IMG/VR virus record: IMGVR_UViG_3300021378_000010
Location: 1 to 64,000 of that record
Source of the DNA: a virus
Length of the DNA: 64,000 bases
Strand: one strand, 5' to 3'
The translations under genes and the position numbers were made by a program. Below the pieces are notes generated by a model. The model searched no databases. It had not been told where the DNA came from and saw nothing but the letters and a program-made list of their open reading frames with translations. This document shows, one piece after another, positions 26,501 through 36,543 of this stretch (within the stretch, counting starts at the first letter, position 1; each line of letters opens with the position of its first letter).

Positions 26501-28911
26501 TTTACCTGGTCGCCAATGACGCTCGGAGCAATAGAATTTTCTGACTCGGTTCCCTTTACGATACGTACCGCTCCATATGAGTCAAGAGTTACTATATCAA
26601 TTCTGCTAAGATAAAATTCGTAGTCGAGTTGACCAAAGGTATTGAAAGCTGGAGTAATAATGGTAGGAACTGGATCAAAAGAAGGTGCTATATTTACGCT
26701 AGTACTTGAACTGCTAACAGTTGGAGCAGTGCCTAATGACGCAGCATTAGTATACGTAGCACCAGCAATAGGTTCAACTAGTGGTCTAAAATCTAAGCAA
26801 TCTCGTAGAATATATGTAGAACCAGAAGCCGACCTATATGGTTGTATTTTGTTTTTAGCTACGTTTTGATAGCTATCGACAGTAAAAAAGTAATTTCCAG
26901 TATTCGGATCTTCAATTTTGAATGTATTCATTCTAACTGTCATTTCACCATCAGCGGCGGCTGGTCGACCTGGAATAAATTCAATATAAGAGTGATCGTA
27001 GTAATTGTCTTTTTGATTTGTCTTAAGCTTGAAACTTGTGGTTACATCAGTATTTGCTGCATCTGTAATAGAGACAATTTCGTATACGTCAGGAAATCCT
27101 AGATTGAACTTGCTTGAAGTCTGCACGTCAGTATTTGCAAATGTACACTTTACATAAAGCTCTACTGAAGATTTTGTAAATGGGCTTGCGGATGTAATTC
27201 TTTTATTCAAATATATGGCAGCATTTGATGATGGCGTACCGCTCAGTTCCACAATCATAGTATTGCCACCGTTGGTTACAGACGTGCTCAATATGTCAAA
27301 AGTTGTATTTGTCGCATCAACTACAAGAATATCATCATTGTTTGTGTTAAAGTCAGCACCAATTCCAGAAGAAAGAATTATTGTATTACTAGATAATCCA
27401 GTAAGATCTCTTTTTTCACGTACCGGTAAAGAAATATTAGAAGTAGATTTAAGACTTACTGCTCCAGTATCAAATATCATCGGAGCATTTCCTGCTCCGA
27501 TTATAGTAGCACTTGATACTGTATTGTTTGCAACCGTGATAAAACCACTAGAGCCTTCTATGGTCTGAACTTCAGAAAAACTTGTATTAGCGCGAATATC
27601 AAAAAGGAAAATTTTGTCTTTAGTAATATTACGTACGCGTGCTGTACCAACTGCAGCATCAGACTCGTTTTTAAGTGTTACTGTTGAGCCGTCAAGAGGA
27701 ACTACTCCACTCGTACCGACATCTAAAATATTTACATAACCGCCGTAGTTGAACGATATAGCTTGATTAGTTCTATCATCAACTGAAGTATTTGCAATAG
27801 GATCGATGTCAAACAATTGTTCTGCGAGAGTTTCTACACGATAGCCTTTTACATAAGCCAATCCGGTTCCAACTGAAGCTTTGAGATTATTATCTCTGCG
27901 AATTACTCTAGTTTTGAAGTCTCTTACGATGTAATCGCCAGATTCTTCATATGTGCGACGAGCCATTTCCTCACCAAGAGCGTTATATTGAGATACGTCT
28001 CTTAGACTTACCGCATTACCGTTTGAGTATCTAGTAAGTGTAAAAAATGTAGTATCGCCGTCAGCTTCTGTAGTAGGAAGAGCAGTCAATATTGGTGTAA
28101 GCTTGAGTCTATCTGCACCTGGTGCGTTTTCATTTGCTGATCCGTTTGCATTATCATATAAAGAAGGATCTTGAAGTGCTGCAATTAGTCTTTCTTCAAC
28201 TACATAACCAATGGATACTCCATCGGGTTGATTAGTATATTTTGATACAATTACGAGTTGCTCTTCAGCATAAAGGAAATGACCCTTTTGAAAAATAATA
28301 CCAGGTGCAGATTGTAAACCAAAAGCGCTTCCTGTTGGGCTAGGAAAATTTGTTACAGGAACTGTGCCAACATTAGTTTCAATAACACTAGTAGTAGTAC
28401 CAATATCCACAGAACTTACTTTGATAATGTCTAATGTTTCACCACCTTGGAATACCTTGATATTTCCAACTGTATTGGTGTAATTGATATAAAAAGTATT
28501 GAGGTCTGGAGCTCTCGTTTCAAAACCGCGCGTGGCTGCTACTATTTCTGCTTCGACATTAGTAATTCGACCTACTATTTTGAATACATTATTTCTTTCA
28601 TATACTTGACCAGAAATAGTTTCAGTGTCTGTAAAACTAATATATGAAAAAGGATCAAAATCGGCCGGGTTCTGCAATTTTACATATTGCAGATCATTAA
28701 GTTCTGTGAAGTTACACCCTTTGACGATGGAACCTTCTTTGAAAACGTTATCTCCAAATTGCTCGATCTGATTTTGCAAAATCGTTTGAAGTTGTGTAAG
28801 TTCCCTTGCCTGAACTGCGTAGGAAGGCTTGAACATAACGCGGTAATACTGATTCTCGAGATTGAAATCATCAAAGTACGGAGCAGTATTAAGATCTGTA
28901 TTGATTGGCAT
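23527..28911 (-). CDS. Giant virion protein (DUF4815-like)
   Basis: 1794 residues, the longest gene in the window. The N-terminus (MPINTDLNTAPYFDDFN, then YYRVMFKPSYAVQARELTQ and LQTILQNQIEQFGDNVFKEG) matches the DUF4815 region known from large structural proteins of marine T4-like phages. Later regions are beta-rich modules with no catalytic motif noticed; around 1060-1080 is a short Arg-rich segment (RRGFFGIGRRNG). It lies between gp8 and the fibre genes, where T4 has gp9, gp10 and gp12, so it probably replaces part of the T4 peripheral baseplate or short-fibre system. It has no signal peptide or membrane segment. Confidence 0.75.
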   Translation of the reverse strand: MPINTDLNTAPYFDDFNLENQYYRVMFKPSYAVQARELTQLQTILQNQIEQFGDNVFKEGSIVKGCNFTELNDLQYVKLQNPADFDPFSYISFTDTETISGQVYERNNVFKIVGRITNVEAEIVAATRGFETRAPDLNTFYINYTNTVGNIKVFQGGETLDIIKVSSVDIGTTTSVIETNVGTVPVTNFPSPTGSAFGLQSAPGIIFQKGHFLYAEEQLVIVSKYTNQPDGVSIGYVVEERLIAALQDPSLYDNANGSANENAPGADRLKLTPILTALPTTEADGDTTFFTLTRYSNGNAVSLRDVSQYNALGEEMARRTYEESGDYIVRDFKTRVIRRDNNLKASVGTGLAYVKGYRVETLAEQLFDIDPIANTSVDDRTNQAISFNYGGYVNILDVGTSGVVPLDGSTVTLKNESDAAVGTARVRNITKDKIFLFDIRANTSFSEVQTIEGSSGFITVANNTVSSATIIGAGNAPMIFDTGAVSLKSTSNISLPVREKRDLTGLSSNTIILSSGIGADFNTNNDDILVVDATNTTFDILSTSVTNGGNTMIVELSGTPSSNAAIYLNKRITSASPFTKSSVELYVKCTFANTDVQTSSKFNLGFPDVYEIVSITDAANTDVTTSFKLKTNQKDNYYDHSYIEFIPGRPAAADGEMTVRMNTFKIEDPNTGNYFFTVDSYQNVAKNKIQPYRSASGSTYILRDCLDFRPLVEPIAGATYTNAASLGTAPTVSSSSTSVNIAPSFDPVPTIITPAFNTFGQLDYEFYLSRIDIVTLDSYGAVRIVKGTESENSIAPSVIGDQVKIAEIYVPGVPALTQEEAFAQDRPQYGIKVTTTGTKSYRMKDIQNVEKKVDALKYYVLLSALESDTKNLNIVDENGLSRFKNGIIVDPFNDLNIANLESTEFNAAIDFTEKSLMPSVKTFPINLKYKSNSSATIFPSTSNPQVATLSRNTDVSIIDQPYATSFRNCVSNFYSYRGNGSINPEYDAFYDVTTNPVTLDIDLVTPLAEFADAIQEFIPLTSTTSELLSSRVVDQGRRGFFGIGRRNGTVEDTLRDTTRTLQITGEQTTETPVGDFVSNVNFNPFMAPREIKVYMSGLRPNTRHYFFFDEVDVNEFVAPGDSVDNATDVHRNGNFNDAITTDANGVLTAIFALPAERFFVGDRKLEIVDVDAYGTIESASTSYGFATYRAYNFSIEKSSLTASTRSPAEFISTTTSERNVTRRIAPRRGFFDPIAQTFFVKDGMGQGSNTVFVSKIDLYFKRKSDTNGAVIELREVLNGYPSYQNVPFSRVHLTPSQINVSDDASQATTVVFPAPVRLDSEKEYAFVIIPDASDPNYLIFTSQVGGTNLTPGANQGLVVVQDWGDGVLFTSTNNRAWKSYQDEDIKFTLYRHNFNSSSGSVTFTNNDHEFLTTENNIGRFKAGELVYTVHPVDAETSNTVSVTAGSNEISSTEDITATYATDDYILVNDGASNKQIFQVVSANTTVIIADRPASFTATLAGNPVTIGTLRHYDFRYPTFIILEESNADISRKFEAADTIYGFDSNTVATIASVDNISFSYIQPTIIRTNDSVTSASISGTFVDPNNTLNTYVQPMLFNDNSYFGKTGMVVFSKSNDIARTKTMDFTVSMQNGSNVTSTPFIDIETASVLAYQWKITNTSSTTSKYVSKTVELAESLDAEDFEIFVTAYRPNGTDVKVYIRPQAADDPSVFDNADWVELELTEGINLYSSIANRFDFKDFVYKLPESAKTNGVLTYTNEIGTFIGYRRFAIKIELLSENIFKAPRLLDYRGISLT

Positions 28912-28921
28912 TTATTTTTCC

Positions 28922-30511
28922 TTAGAACTCTATAATAATCTTGAATAGCTCTCTTGAGTCTTCATTTCTTTCGATTGGAAAGAAATCATTCATGTAGTAA
29001 ACGTCACCGGTTTTCGGTTCATACGTCGGATATGTAATTGTATTTATTTCAATTAGATTACCTTGAGAATCAGTAAGAAACAAATTAGGATCAATTGAAA
29101 AGCTAGTATTTGCTGCATTTTCGTACGGCCCATGATAATCGGTTAGGTAAATAGTATTTGCAGATATTTCATGAAGTATAGAAGAAAACGCAACTTCGTT
29201 GTTTGTGTCAACCTGAGTAATTTGTTCATTGACTGTAAATGATTCGGTCGTAACGACTTCTACTTCTATTCTATTATCAAATATATCAGTATTTGATGTA
29301 AATTCTGGATTTTTTACTAGACCAATTTTTGAAAAGCTATTTACCACGGGAATAGTAACATTGTCTAGTTCTGTTATTTCAGAATATATCATACAATGCT
29401 TGCAACCCAACTCATCTACGAGATTGGAAACGTGGCCACCTCTTGGAGATAATATCGGTCGCAATATTACTCTTACGTCCAACCTATTTTCGTCAGTTGG
29501 ATCGAATGCAAATGGATCTATTACACTAGCAGAAACGTTTGTATATCCAGATCCAGTATTGATAACACTTATACTAGTAATAGCACCATTTACTATATTT
29601 GCTTTTGCAAATGCGTCTATTCCATCACCCAATATTTCAATTCTAGGTAAAATTTCAAATGTCGTGATACCATCACCAGGAAGTATAATGCCATCTGTCG
29701 AAGGACTGCCAGAAAGTCTTATGATACCATTTCCTGTTACTGTATCGAAAGTATAATTACTTATAGTATAATAACTCGAAAGACCGCTTTGAGTATTGAA
29801 CGCATAAAACAGTCGATCTGAATAGTAATTTGAAATTTCAGAAAACGAATAGCCATTGCCGGCTTTTAGAACGATAGTATCAAAAAAGTCTGTTTCCGAA
29901 ACTGTCGTGGTATTTACCTGAAATACAGATCCTTCAAATTTTTCGTAACCATTATTTTCTTGATTGTTTTCTACAATTATTTCTTCAACGACGGATGTTT
30001 CAAATGATGTATTTGCTATTAAAGTATTTGCAGTAATAGGAATATAACCAAACGTGTTATATTTGTCAAAATCAGTTTCTGTAATGACGTACATCAGTCT
30101 CCAAATATATCCATCACCACTTCCCGCATCTGTGCTTGGCGGGAATCTAGATGGCAATCCATAATTATTGAATAGGCATTTATAAACTCTATAATCACCA
30201 GTGTCATTATTCTCAGAATAAACTACTGTATAATATTTCTTATCAGATAAATCTATTGCATCGTCATACTGATCATATATCAATCCAGATTGCCATGGAT
30301 AATTTTTGATCATATAAAAAAAGTCTGTTTCTGGATCTATTTTTTTACCAAAAATAGTTTTTTCTAAAAATTCATTTTTAGAAACTGACGAGTTTACTGC
30401 TGTGGTTCTACTGATGGAAGAGCCAAATATAAAATAGTCATTGGTTTCTAGATCATTCAGAAAAAATCTGACTGAATCTGATCTGAATTTACTTGTAATG
30501 ATATTGGCCAT
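28922..30511 (-). CDS. gp8: Baseplate wedge protein gp8
   Basis: 529 residues. N-terminus ANIITSKFRSDSVRFFLND, then DYFIFGSSISR, and a later SGDGYIWRLMYVI; in T4 gp8 the equivalent landmarks are IVTSKFR, the ITFGRSE strand and GDGYVWEYLF. T4 gp8 is 334 residues, so this protein is longer, with extra beta-rich sequence in the C-terminal half. It is transcribed from a late promoter box just upstream and lies next to the gp7-position gene, the same order as in T4. Role: outer wedge dimer of the baseplate. Confidence 0.8.
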   Translation of the reverse strand: MANIITSKFRSDSVRFFLNDLETNDYFIFGSSISRTTAVNSSVSKNEFLEKTIFGKKIDPETDFFYMIKNYPWQSGLIYDQYDDAIDLSDKKYYTVVYSENNDTGDYRVYKCLFNNYGLPSRFPPSTDAGSGDGYIWRLMYVITETDFDKYNTFGYIPITANTLIANTSFETSVVEEIIVENNQENNGYEKFEGSVFQVNTTTVSETDFFDTIVLKAGNGYSFSEISNYYSDRLFYAFNTQSGLSSYYTISNYTFDTVTGNGIIRLSGSPSTDGIILPGDGITTFEILPRIEILGDGIDAFAKANIVNGAITSISVINTGSGYTNVSASVIDPFAFDPTDENRLDVRVILRPILSPRGGHVSNLVDELGCKHCMIYSEITELDNVTIPVVNSFSKIGLVKNPEFTSNTDIFDNRIEVEVVTTESFTVNEQITQVDTNNEVAFSSILHEISANTIYLTDYHGPYENAANTSFSIDPNLFLTDSQGNLIEINTITYPTYEPKTGDVYYMNDFFPIERNEDSRELFKIIIEF

Positions 30512-30541
30512 ATCCGTCCTAACAAAATTAGTAGTTACCTT

Positions 30542-30549
30542 TATTTATA
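30542..30549 (-). promoter_or_regulatory. T4-type late promoter box TATAAATA
   Basis: Exact TATAAATA on the minus strand, in the 43-base gap between the gp7-position gene and gp8, 31 bases before the gp8 start. Confidence 0.65.
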
Positions 30550-30554
30550 CCGGT

Positions 30555-32705
30555 TTACGGTTCTATTTCTTCTGGAATCAAAAACTTGGGGGTGTATCTG
30601 ATATTTCTAGATCTATTGAGATAATTTTCCAATCTAAATCTACTAAAGTTTTTGGTACCGGAAACATGCATTAATTCTTTGAGTAATTCTTCATATTCAG
30701 TTTGATTTACACTAGATATTATCTGATAAGAATATTCTTGATAGAAATCACTATCTTGTAAGAACTTGCCAGAATCAAAATATTTAGTAGATTCATTTGA
30801 AACTACGTATCCATTTAAATGAGATTCTAAACTAGACCAAAATCCACCAGTAATTCCTGTGCCTTTGCATTGCATTATACCTCTTGATGCCACGTTTCCA
30901 TCAGAGTCTATGAGATCTACTACTTGACCATCTCTATATCCGAATCCAGAATTTATAATATCTACAGTCAGTACTCGGCCTGTTGCAAACTGAGTATCTG
31001 GATCTACTATCGCGTTCAATCCATACTTATTTCTAGAATAATCTGTTTCTATAGCTGTAATGGTGTAGTCATTATTCTTATATGTTAAAGGATCATCAAT
31101 ATTGAAACCGTAATATGAGTAAGGCAGCACTGTTATGCTTTTATTTACGATGTCAATAACCTTTCCCTCAAATTCATTTTGAGAAACAGTATCTCCTATT
31201 GAAATAGCCGCATTAATTTCATTTAGTGTTATAATTTGAGGATAACGATCAAAAGCGTTCATTACAGGATCTTGAACAATAACAAACACGTCGTTTACGT
31301 AGTCAAAGCCCGGATCTATGTTGTCGAATGATTTGATGGAACCAATCTGAAACGGTGTAAGGTCGAACGCGTCTTCCAGTGCAGTATCTATTGTTATTGG
31401 ATCTGTGTTTCCAGACATTGCAACTAGTGCTGGAGGATCATTATAATTACTAGCATCTATCGAAACGTTTGCAAAATTGCCTATTACATCAGTAATCAAC
31501 GAAACATTAGCTGAATTTTCTAATTCTGCTAAAATTACATCTGATGTATTAGCAGTTTCTGGATAAAGATTTCCAGGAGAACTGCTATTTTTTGGAGTAA
31601 TTGCAAATATATAAGACGCGTCAAACGTAACATTCGAATCTCTATCAAGAGTAGATATGCTCGACGTATTTGCAAATTCATTGTTAGCATCCAATTTAAA
31701 ACCAACAAAATTTTCATCGTATCCAATGACTGTAGCTTTATTACCGAACTGATCTTCAACTCTTTCTAACGGAATAAAATCAGAATTTTCTATTCCAACA
31801 TTTGCAGCGTATTTAATACTTTGATTTGAAACAAGAAGCTTAGTATTTTCTAATGTGTAGCCAAAACCGCCGTCAGTTACCGTGTAACTGATCTGACCAG
31901 TAAATGTATCATTTACGCTAGTTATTACAGCTTTAGCATCAAATCCTTGCGTAGAAGATATCGTAAGCACATCTCCTATGCGGTTTCCAGTAGTTCCGTT
32001 AAAATCTCCATCGATGATAATACCATCAACAGAACCAAAGACTCTTCCGAATGAAACAAGTTCGCCATCTATCTTTGTAAAGATATCATCGTATCCGATA
32101 AATTTACCTTTCATTTTGTTAAGATAAAGAACGGGCGTGACAGTATTATTTAGTACTCTGATATTAATTTTATCAACGATGCCAGTAGCTCTTGAAACTG
32201 ATCCGCTAATTGTTCTTCCACTCAAGTCTTCATAAGTAAAAGTTCTATCAAGTTCTGCAGAATAAAATCTTCCTGAGTTTGGAAACAGTTGGATGTAAGG
32301 ATTTATTTTCCATTCAGATGTAGAAGGTTTGAACATATCTTCAGCTGGATAATAGATTTCTATATTTTCTTGAAAGAATAATCTAAAGAATAGCTTAAGA
32401 CCTTCTGAGGTTCCTCTTCTACGATAAAGGCTCATTATGTTTTTGACTATAAAACGCGTATTTTCCTCATCAAGAGGCAACTCACTAAGAAACTTATTTT
32501 TGAAAAACAGCAGCATTTTTGGTAGCGTTGTATCGATATCTCTATATTCAAAAAGTCTGCGCGCATTATACACTGACTGGTTTTCATCAGTCTCGAGCCA
32601 TTTATAGTACTCTTCTACGATTGCTATAAGCTCTTTACCGCTTTCTTTATAGATCGCAGGAAATTGCTGCTCTATAAGAAATGATATATTTTTTTCTACT
32701 TGCAT
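30555..32705 (-). CDS. Baseplate wedge protein in the gp7 position
   Basis: 716 residues. The N-terminal 130 residues are helical and conserved in marine T4-like phages (FLIEQQFPAIYKESG, YYKWLETDENQ, then NIMSLYRRRGTSEGLKLFFR), the last part resembling the P2 I/gpJ-related wedge signature. The remainder is beta-rich. T4 gp7 is 1032 residues, so if orthologous this is a shorter version; identity is inferred from gene order (gp25-gp6-this-gp8). Its ATG overlaps the gp6 stop by one base. Expected role: joins gp6 dimers to gp8 and gp10 in the wedge. Confidence 0.6.
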   Translation of the reverse strand: MQVEKNISFLIEQQFPAIYKESGKELIAIVEEYYKWLETDENQSVYNARRLFEYRDIDTTLPKMLLFFKNKFLSELPLDEENTRFIVKNIMSLYRRRGTSEGLKLFFRLFFQENIEIYYPAEDMFKPSTSEWKINPYIQLFPNSGRFYSAELDRTFTYEDLSGRTISGSVSRATGIVDKINIRVLNNTVTPVLYLNKMKGKFIGYDDIFTKIDGELVSFGRVFGSVDGIIIDGDFNGTTGNRIGDVLTISSTQGFDAKAVITSVNDTFTGQISYTVTDGGFGYTLENTKLLVSNQSIKYAANVGIENSDFIPLERVEDQFGNKATVIGYDENFVGFKLDANNEFANTSSISTLDRDSNVTFDASYIFAITPKNSSSPGNLYPETANTSDVILAELENSANVSLITDVIGNFANVSIDASNYNDPPALVAMSGNTDPITIDTALEDAFDLTPFQIGSIKSFDNIDPGFDYVNDVFVIVQDPVMNAFDRYPQIITLNEINAAISIGDTVSQNEFEGKVIDIVNKSITVLPYSYYGFNIDDPLTYKNNDYTITAIETDYSRNKYGLNAIVDPDTQFATGRVLTVDIINSGFGYRDGQVVDLIDSDGNVASRGIMQCKGTGITGGFWSSLESHLNGYVVSNESTKYFDSGKFLQDSDFYQEYSYQIISSVNQTEYEELLKELMHVSGTKNFSRFRLENYLNRSRNIRYTPKFLIPEEIEP

Positions 32706-34492
32706 TAGTTAGACTCTATCATGTTGATAATTACATCCTGGTTTCGTATTACAAAAACTCTACTTTTTGGTGCAATAATATCGTTTCTTACTGTATCTGC
32801 AAAAATCTTAATAGCTGGTAAGCTATAACCATCTGTTACAAAGTTTACAAGTCTTACTTCTCCGGTATCATAATTGACAGTACCTATACTTGGCTCAAGT
32901 ACCTGAGTATTGACGGTATCGCTACTGATAATTTGCATTCCGCCAGTACCATTATCTTGAAGAAGAGCGCAAACATTATTGTATGAAAATATCGAGCTTT
33001 TGATTGCTGGCTTATAGTCTGAAAAACCGCTTGCTTCACGAAATGGATATGGTTTTACAAGAGACTGCGCAAAATTAAATCTAGGATTTTCAATTCGGTT
33101 TAGATCTGGAGAATATTCAATAATGGGTTTCGCAATAATTCTATTACTCAGTATTCCTTCGTCTGATTCATCTATGGCAGCACTAAGTCTAGATAGGCGA
33201 AGTGTAGAACCAAACTGATTAAGATTGTTAAGGCTAAACTGTGTTATGGTGTTACGAATAATAGCTTCAAGTTGTTGCGAAGATTTACTCGTAAACTTTC
33301 TTGAATAATAAACATTGATTGCTGTATTGAGATATAAGAATGCAGGATCGACAAATACTGGCTCAATCGTGAGTGGGCTTTTTTCTGATAAGAAATTAGT
33401 GTATTCATTTTTTGCAGTATCTGATAACAACTTATTGCCAAGTAGATTTACAGATACTGCAACACGGCCAAACCGAGGAGGATCTAATTCATCACCGCCG
33501 TACACGGATATAGATTGAATGTCTGGAAAATTCTGCTTGAGAAGTACTTCATAGTCTCTTGCAGTTACCGCGCGTTCTTGAATTTGAACAGATTTTGGAG
33601 CAAAGAAACGAATGCTTTCGATAGTTTCTCTTTCTGATCCGCCAGCAGCAGTAGATACTGTAGTCACTAAAGCATTTTGAAATCCAGTAGAAAATTTAGA
33701 AACTCCGTTTGCTTGTTCACCACTGCAAATTCGGTAACGAACCTTTACATCTTCAAAGTTTTTTGGCTGTTCACCAAACAGGTTTTTTCCAAAATAAATT
33801 GAATACCTACCATCAAAATATGGAGCAAGATAAAACACTTTGCTTTCAGGTCCCACTCCAAAAATATCAGTAGTAAGAAAAAACTGATTTTCGCCTTCAG
33901 TAGCTTCTTCGTCAATAAACACTTCAATCGTTCTCGTGTCAATATTTTCATTTGTAAGATTTGCTCTTAGTGCGCCATCATCGTCTACGAAAAAACCGTC
34001 TTTTTCAAAACCATCGAGGATTTCACCCTCATAAATCGAAACTTCATCCGCTATATATACTCCATTTGTAGTCCTACGTGCGACGTAAACTTGATCTGTA
34101 ATAAACGAAAAAATTTCACCATCCGCAAACCCAGAAAACTCGGTAAATTTTGGTATCTCAATTGTTGGTTCTGTATTTGTAGGATCATCTATTCTAACTC
34201 TTACAATTGCGCGTGCAGACTGCATAGATCTTGGCGTGTAGTTAAGTTCTTTTGCATGCGACATTACGGAGTTTCTCAAGACAGCCGAGTCGAGAAACAT
34301 TTCATTGATAGCCATATTTGTATAATAGTTATTCATAAAGGTATTATATGAAAGCACGTCAAGTAGCACACTCATATTCGAACCTTCAAAGTCGTAGTCC
34401 TTGAATTGAGATTGTTCTCGATTTAAGAATTCTATGAATTGGCTTTTGATAGATTGAAAGTCAATATTATTGATTGGTGTTTTGAGTGCCAT
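32705..34492 (-). CDS. gp6: Baseplate wedge protein gp6
   Basis: 595 residues, close to T4 gp6 (660). N-terminal INNIDFQSIKSQFIEFLNRE and NMSVLLDVLSYNTFMNNYYT are the classic gp6/P2 J signature, and AVTARDYEVLLKQNFPDIQS in the middle is the conserved baseplate J core. The protein builds the inner ring that holds the wedges together. It starts directly at the end of gp25, as in T4-like baseplate operons. A possible gp6 late promoter was not found, so it is likely read through from upstream. Confidence 0.9.
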   Translation of the reverse strand: MALKTPINNIDFQSIKSQFIEFLNREQSQFKDYDFEGSNMSVLLDVLSYNTFMNNYYTNMAINEMFLDSAVLRNSVMSHAKELNYTPRSMQSARAIVRVRIDDPTNTEPTIEIPKFTEFSGFADGEIFSFITDQVYVARRTTNGVYIADEVSIYEGEILDGFEKDGFFVDDDGALRANLTNENIDTRTIEVFIDEEATEGENQFFLTTDIFGVGPESKVFYLAPYFDGRYSIYFGKNLFGEQPKNFEDVKVRYRICSGEQANGVSKFSTGFQNALVTTVSTAAGGSERETIESIRFFAPKSVQIQERAVTARDYEVLLKQNFPDIQSISVYGGDELDPPRFGRVAVSVNLLGNKLLSDTAKNEYTNFLSEKSPLTIEPVFVDPAFLYLNTAINVYYSRKFTSKSSQQLEAIIRNTITQFSLNNLNQFGSTLRLSRLSAAIDESDEGILSNRIIAKPIIEYSPDLNRIENPRFNFAQSLVKPYPFREASGFSDYKPAIKSSIFSYNNVCALLQDNGTGGMQIISSDTVNTQVLEPSIGTVNYDTGEVRLVNFVTDGYSLPAIKIFADTVRNDIIAPKSRVFVIRNQDVIINMIESN

Positions 34493-34909
34493 TTATCTGA
34501 TTCTCTCTAGAAATACGTTGAATTGTATTGGTTGAGCAATATTTGTAATATAGAAACGAATAGTAGCTTCAACCTTATTATCGTCTATTGTTGATTTAAC
34601 TTCCACATCAATGAGTTCTGCTCTTGGCTCATATTCTTCTATCGTCGTTGCAATCTGCTGTTCAATCATTTTGAGCACTGCAGGAGTAAGATTTTCAAAA
34701 AGCATCGCACGTATGTTTCCGCCTATAAGCGGTTGCATAAGACGTTCACCTTTGTCAGTTAAAATCAAATTTTTAATAGACTCTTTCACTGCTTCTTCAT
34801 CGCGACGTAATGCTAAATCTCCAGTAGTTGGATTTTGTGTCAAGTCCTTATAGATGTCTGAGTAAAGACTGATCTTTTTTTGTCTTGGTGAGAGTAATTG
34901 TACTACCAT
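34493..34909 (-). CDS. gp25: Baseplate wedge protein gp25
   Basis: 138 residues, matching T4 gp25 (132). Typical features are SDIYKDLTQNPTTGDLALRR near the N-terminus, DEEAVKESIKNLILTDKGER, and the conserved PLIGGNIRAMLFE. It is the small wedge protein homologous to P2 W that pairs with gp6 and helps start sheath assembly. Although once called lysozyme-like, there is no catalytic site. It starts one base after the M15-peptidase gene ends. Confidence 0.9.
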   Translation of the reverse strand: MVVQLLSPRQKKISLYSDIYKDLTQNPTTGDLALRRDEEAVKESIKNLILTDKGERLMQPLIGGNIRAMLFENLTPAVLKMIEQQIATTIEEYEPRAELIDVEVKSTIDDNKVEATIRFYITNIAQPIQFNVFLERIR

Positions 34910-36529
34910 TTACGATCCCCATGACCTTCTGCTATTAATATCAACGTGTACAAACCTTATACCATATCTGCCAATTCCTAAAAATCCAACTTCAAGAGCT
35001 TTTCGAATAAACTCTTCTCTGCTATCGATATTTATGCCACTCCATTTTATGTCAAGAGCTCTTCCTGATACGTGAGGTGCGTCATTAGAAGGAAAAGCAA
35101 CACCTTGAATTCTTTCTCCTCTCGCAAGGCTAGCCAACGCCTCAGCTCGCGTCAACCCGCGCTTTTGTAAAGTATTGAGATAAATGATGGTCTGCTCTTC
35201 TAATGTCCTGTGCGCACTTATAACAATTAATTTTCTTCCAAAACTTCTTTGTAATGCCACTATTTTTCTTTTTACGTCAGGCACAACAGGCTCCCAATCT
35301 TCTCTTGTTACGTTCATTTGAAACCCTGCAGTACCTGAGTTCAATTGTTCCCAAGTTGGTATGCTATCTATTTCAGAAGCAGTTGGAGGTCTTTGATACG
35401 ATCCAGCAGTTTCAAATCTTTCTCTAGCTATATTTATTTGAGCTATTCTTTCTTCTTTGGAATATCTTATTGCACCATCGGTAACTGCAGCTGCAGTAGC
35501 TAAATTACTAGATGCCTGTATACTTTTAAAAATATTACGATAGTTGCTTATCATATTTGAAAGATCTGTTTTTGTAGCATTAATAGCGTTTTCCATATTA
35601 CTTGCAAAAGAACAAAATCTGTAAACAAGAAACTGTATTTCATCAAGAGAAGGATCTTTGAAAACTCCAACCGCATAACTAATAAGGTTATCTACCTTTT
35701 TTAATAGACTATCAATATTTTCTTTATCAAAAAACGCAAGAGCTTTTTCTTTCAGTTTTTGAAACCTATAAAGAATTTCTTCATTTACAAATGTTTCTAT
35801 TTCTCCTACTATAGACTCAATTGTTAGATTTTCAATTGCAAATCTTACATTATTTACTACTTGATTAATTATATCGTTTATTTCTTTTTTGATTCTATTA
35901 ATTAGTTGTTTCATTAATGCTTTTGGTATTTCTCTTCTGAAACGATCTAATAAACCGCCAATTAAACCAGATATAGTGAAGTTAGTTATAAAATCATTAA
36001 TGTCGGCAAACACCGCACTTGCATCTTCAACAAAGTTGAAAAAATCACTGATAGCACTAAAAACACTTGGCATAAGAGAACAAAAGGAACCTATTGCGCT
36101 TTGAGTAAAGTTGTTTTTATAAAAGTTATTGAGCTGAGATTTTACCAAAGTTGTATTTGTTATTAGCGTGTTATTTAGACTTTCTGGAGTGTAAAGATAT
36201 GCATCGAGATAACTAGCATATTCAATTGGAGTTATAAAAAGCGTACTATCCAGTCTATTATTTAGTTCTGGATAAAGGTCAAGATTTTCTTTAAGAGCTG
36301 GATTACTGTTTAGATTTTGAAGTCCTTTTCTAAAAGCGTCTTCACCATATTGCTCTACAAGACGTCGTATAAGCGTGCTTCTATATGAAGATTCTATATC
36401 AGCCGCCACAGCATTTGAGTACTGTTCTATCGCGGTTACAGAAAATTCTGGCAGTAGCGTACCATCAGAAGCTACTGTGTTTGATAACGGAGCTATTAAT
36501 ACTTCGTTTGGATCTTTACATATTGCCAT
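34910..36529 (-). CDS. Tail-associated protein with C-terminal M15-type D-Ala peptidase domain
   Basis: 539 residues. Residues 1 to about 390 are mostly helical and look structural (repeated FxxFVEDASAVF and IKKEINDIINQVVNNV segments). Residues of about 405-539 form a zinc peptidase of the M15 family: ISAHRTLEEQT, then HVSGRALDIKW and FVHVDI near the end. By comparison the zinc ligands would be His486, Asp493 and His528. M15 enzymes cut D-Ala-containing peptide cross-links in peptidoglycan. It lies between gp5 and gp25, so it may open the wall during DNA injection. T4 has no such enzyme here. Confidence 0.8.
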   Translation of the reverse strand: MAICKDPNEVLIAPLSNTVASDGTLLPEFSVTAIEQYSNAVAADIESSYRSTLIRRLVEQYGEDAFRKGLQNLNSNPALKENLDLYPELNNRLDSTLFITPIEYASYLDAYLYTPESLNNTLITNTTLVKSQLNNFYKNNFTQSAIGSFCSLMPSVFSAISDFFNFVEDASAVFADINDFITNFTISGLIGGLLDRFRREIPKALMKQLINRIKKEINDIINQVVNNVRFAIENLTIESIVGEIETFVNEEILYRFQKLKEKALAFFDKENIDSLLKKVDNLISYAVGVFKDPSLDEIQFLVYRFCSFASNMENAINATKTDLSNMISNYRNIFKSIQASSNLATAAAVTDGAIRYSKEERIAQINIARERFETAGSYQRPPTASEIDSIPTWEQLNSGTAGFQMNVTREDWEPVVPDVKRKIVALQRSFGRKLIVISAHRTLEEQTIIYLNTLQKRGLTRAEALASLARGERIQGVAFPSNDAPHVSGRALDIKWSGINIDSREEFIRKALEVGFLGIGRYGIRFVHVDINSRRSWGS

Positions 36530-36543
36530 TTCTTCTCCAATTA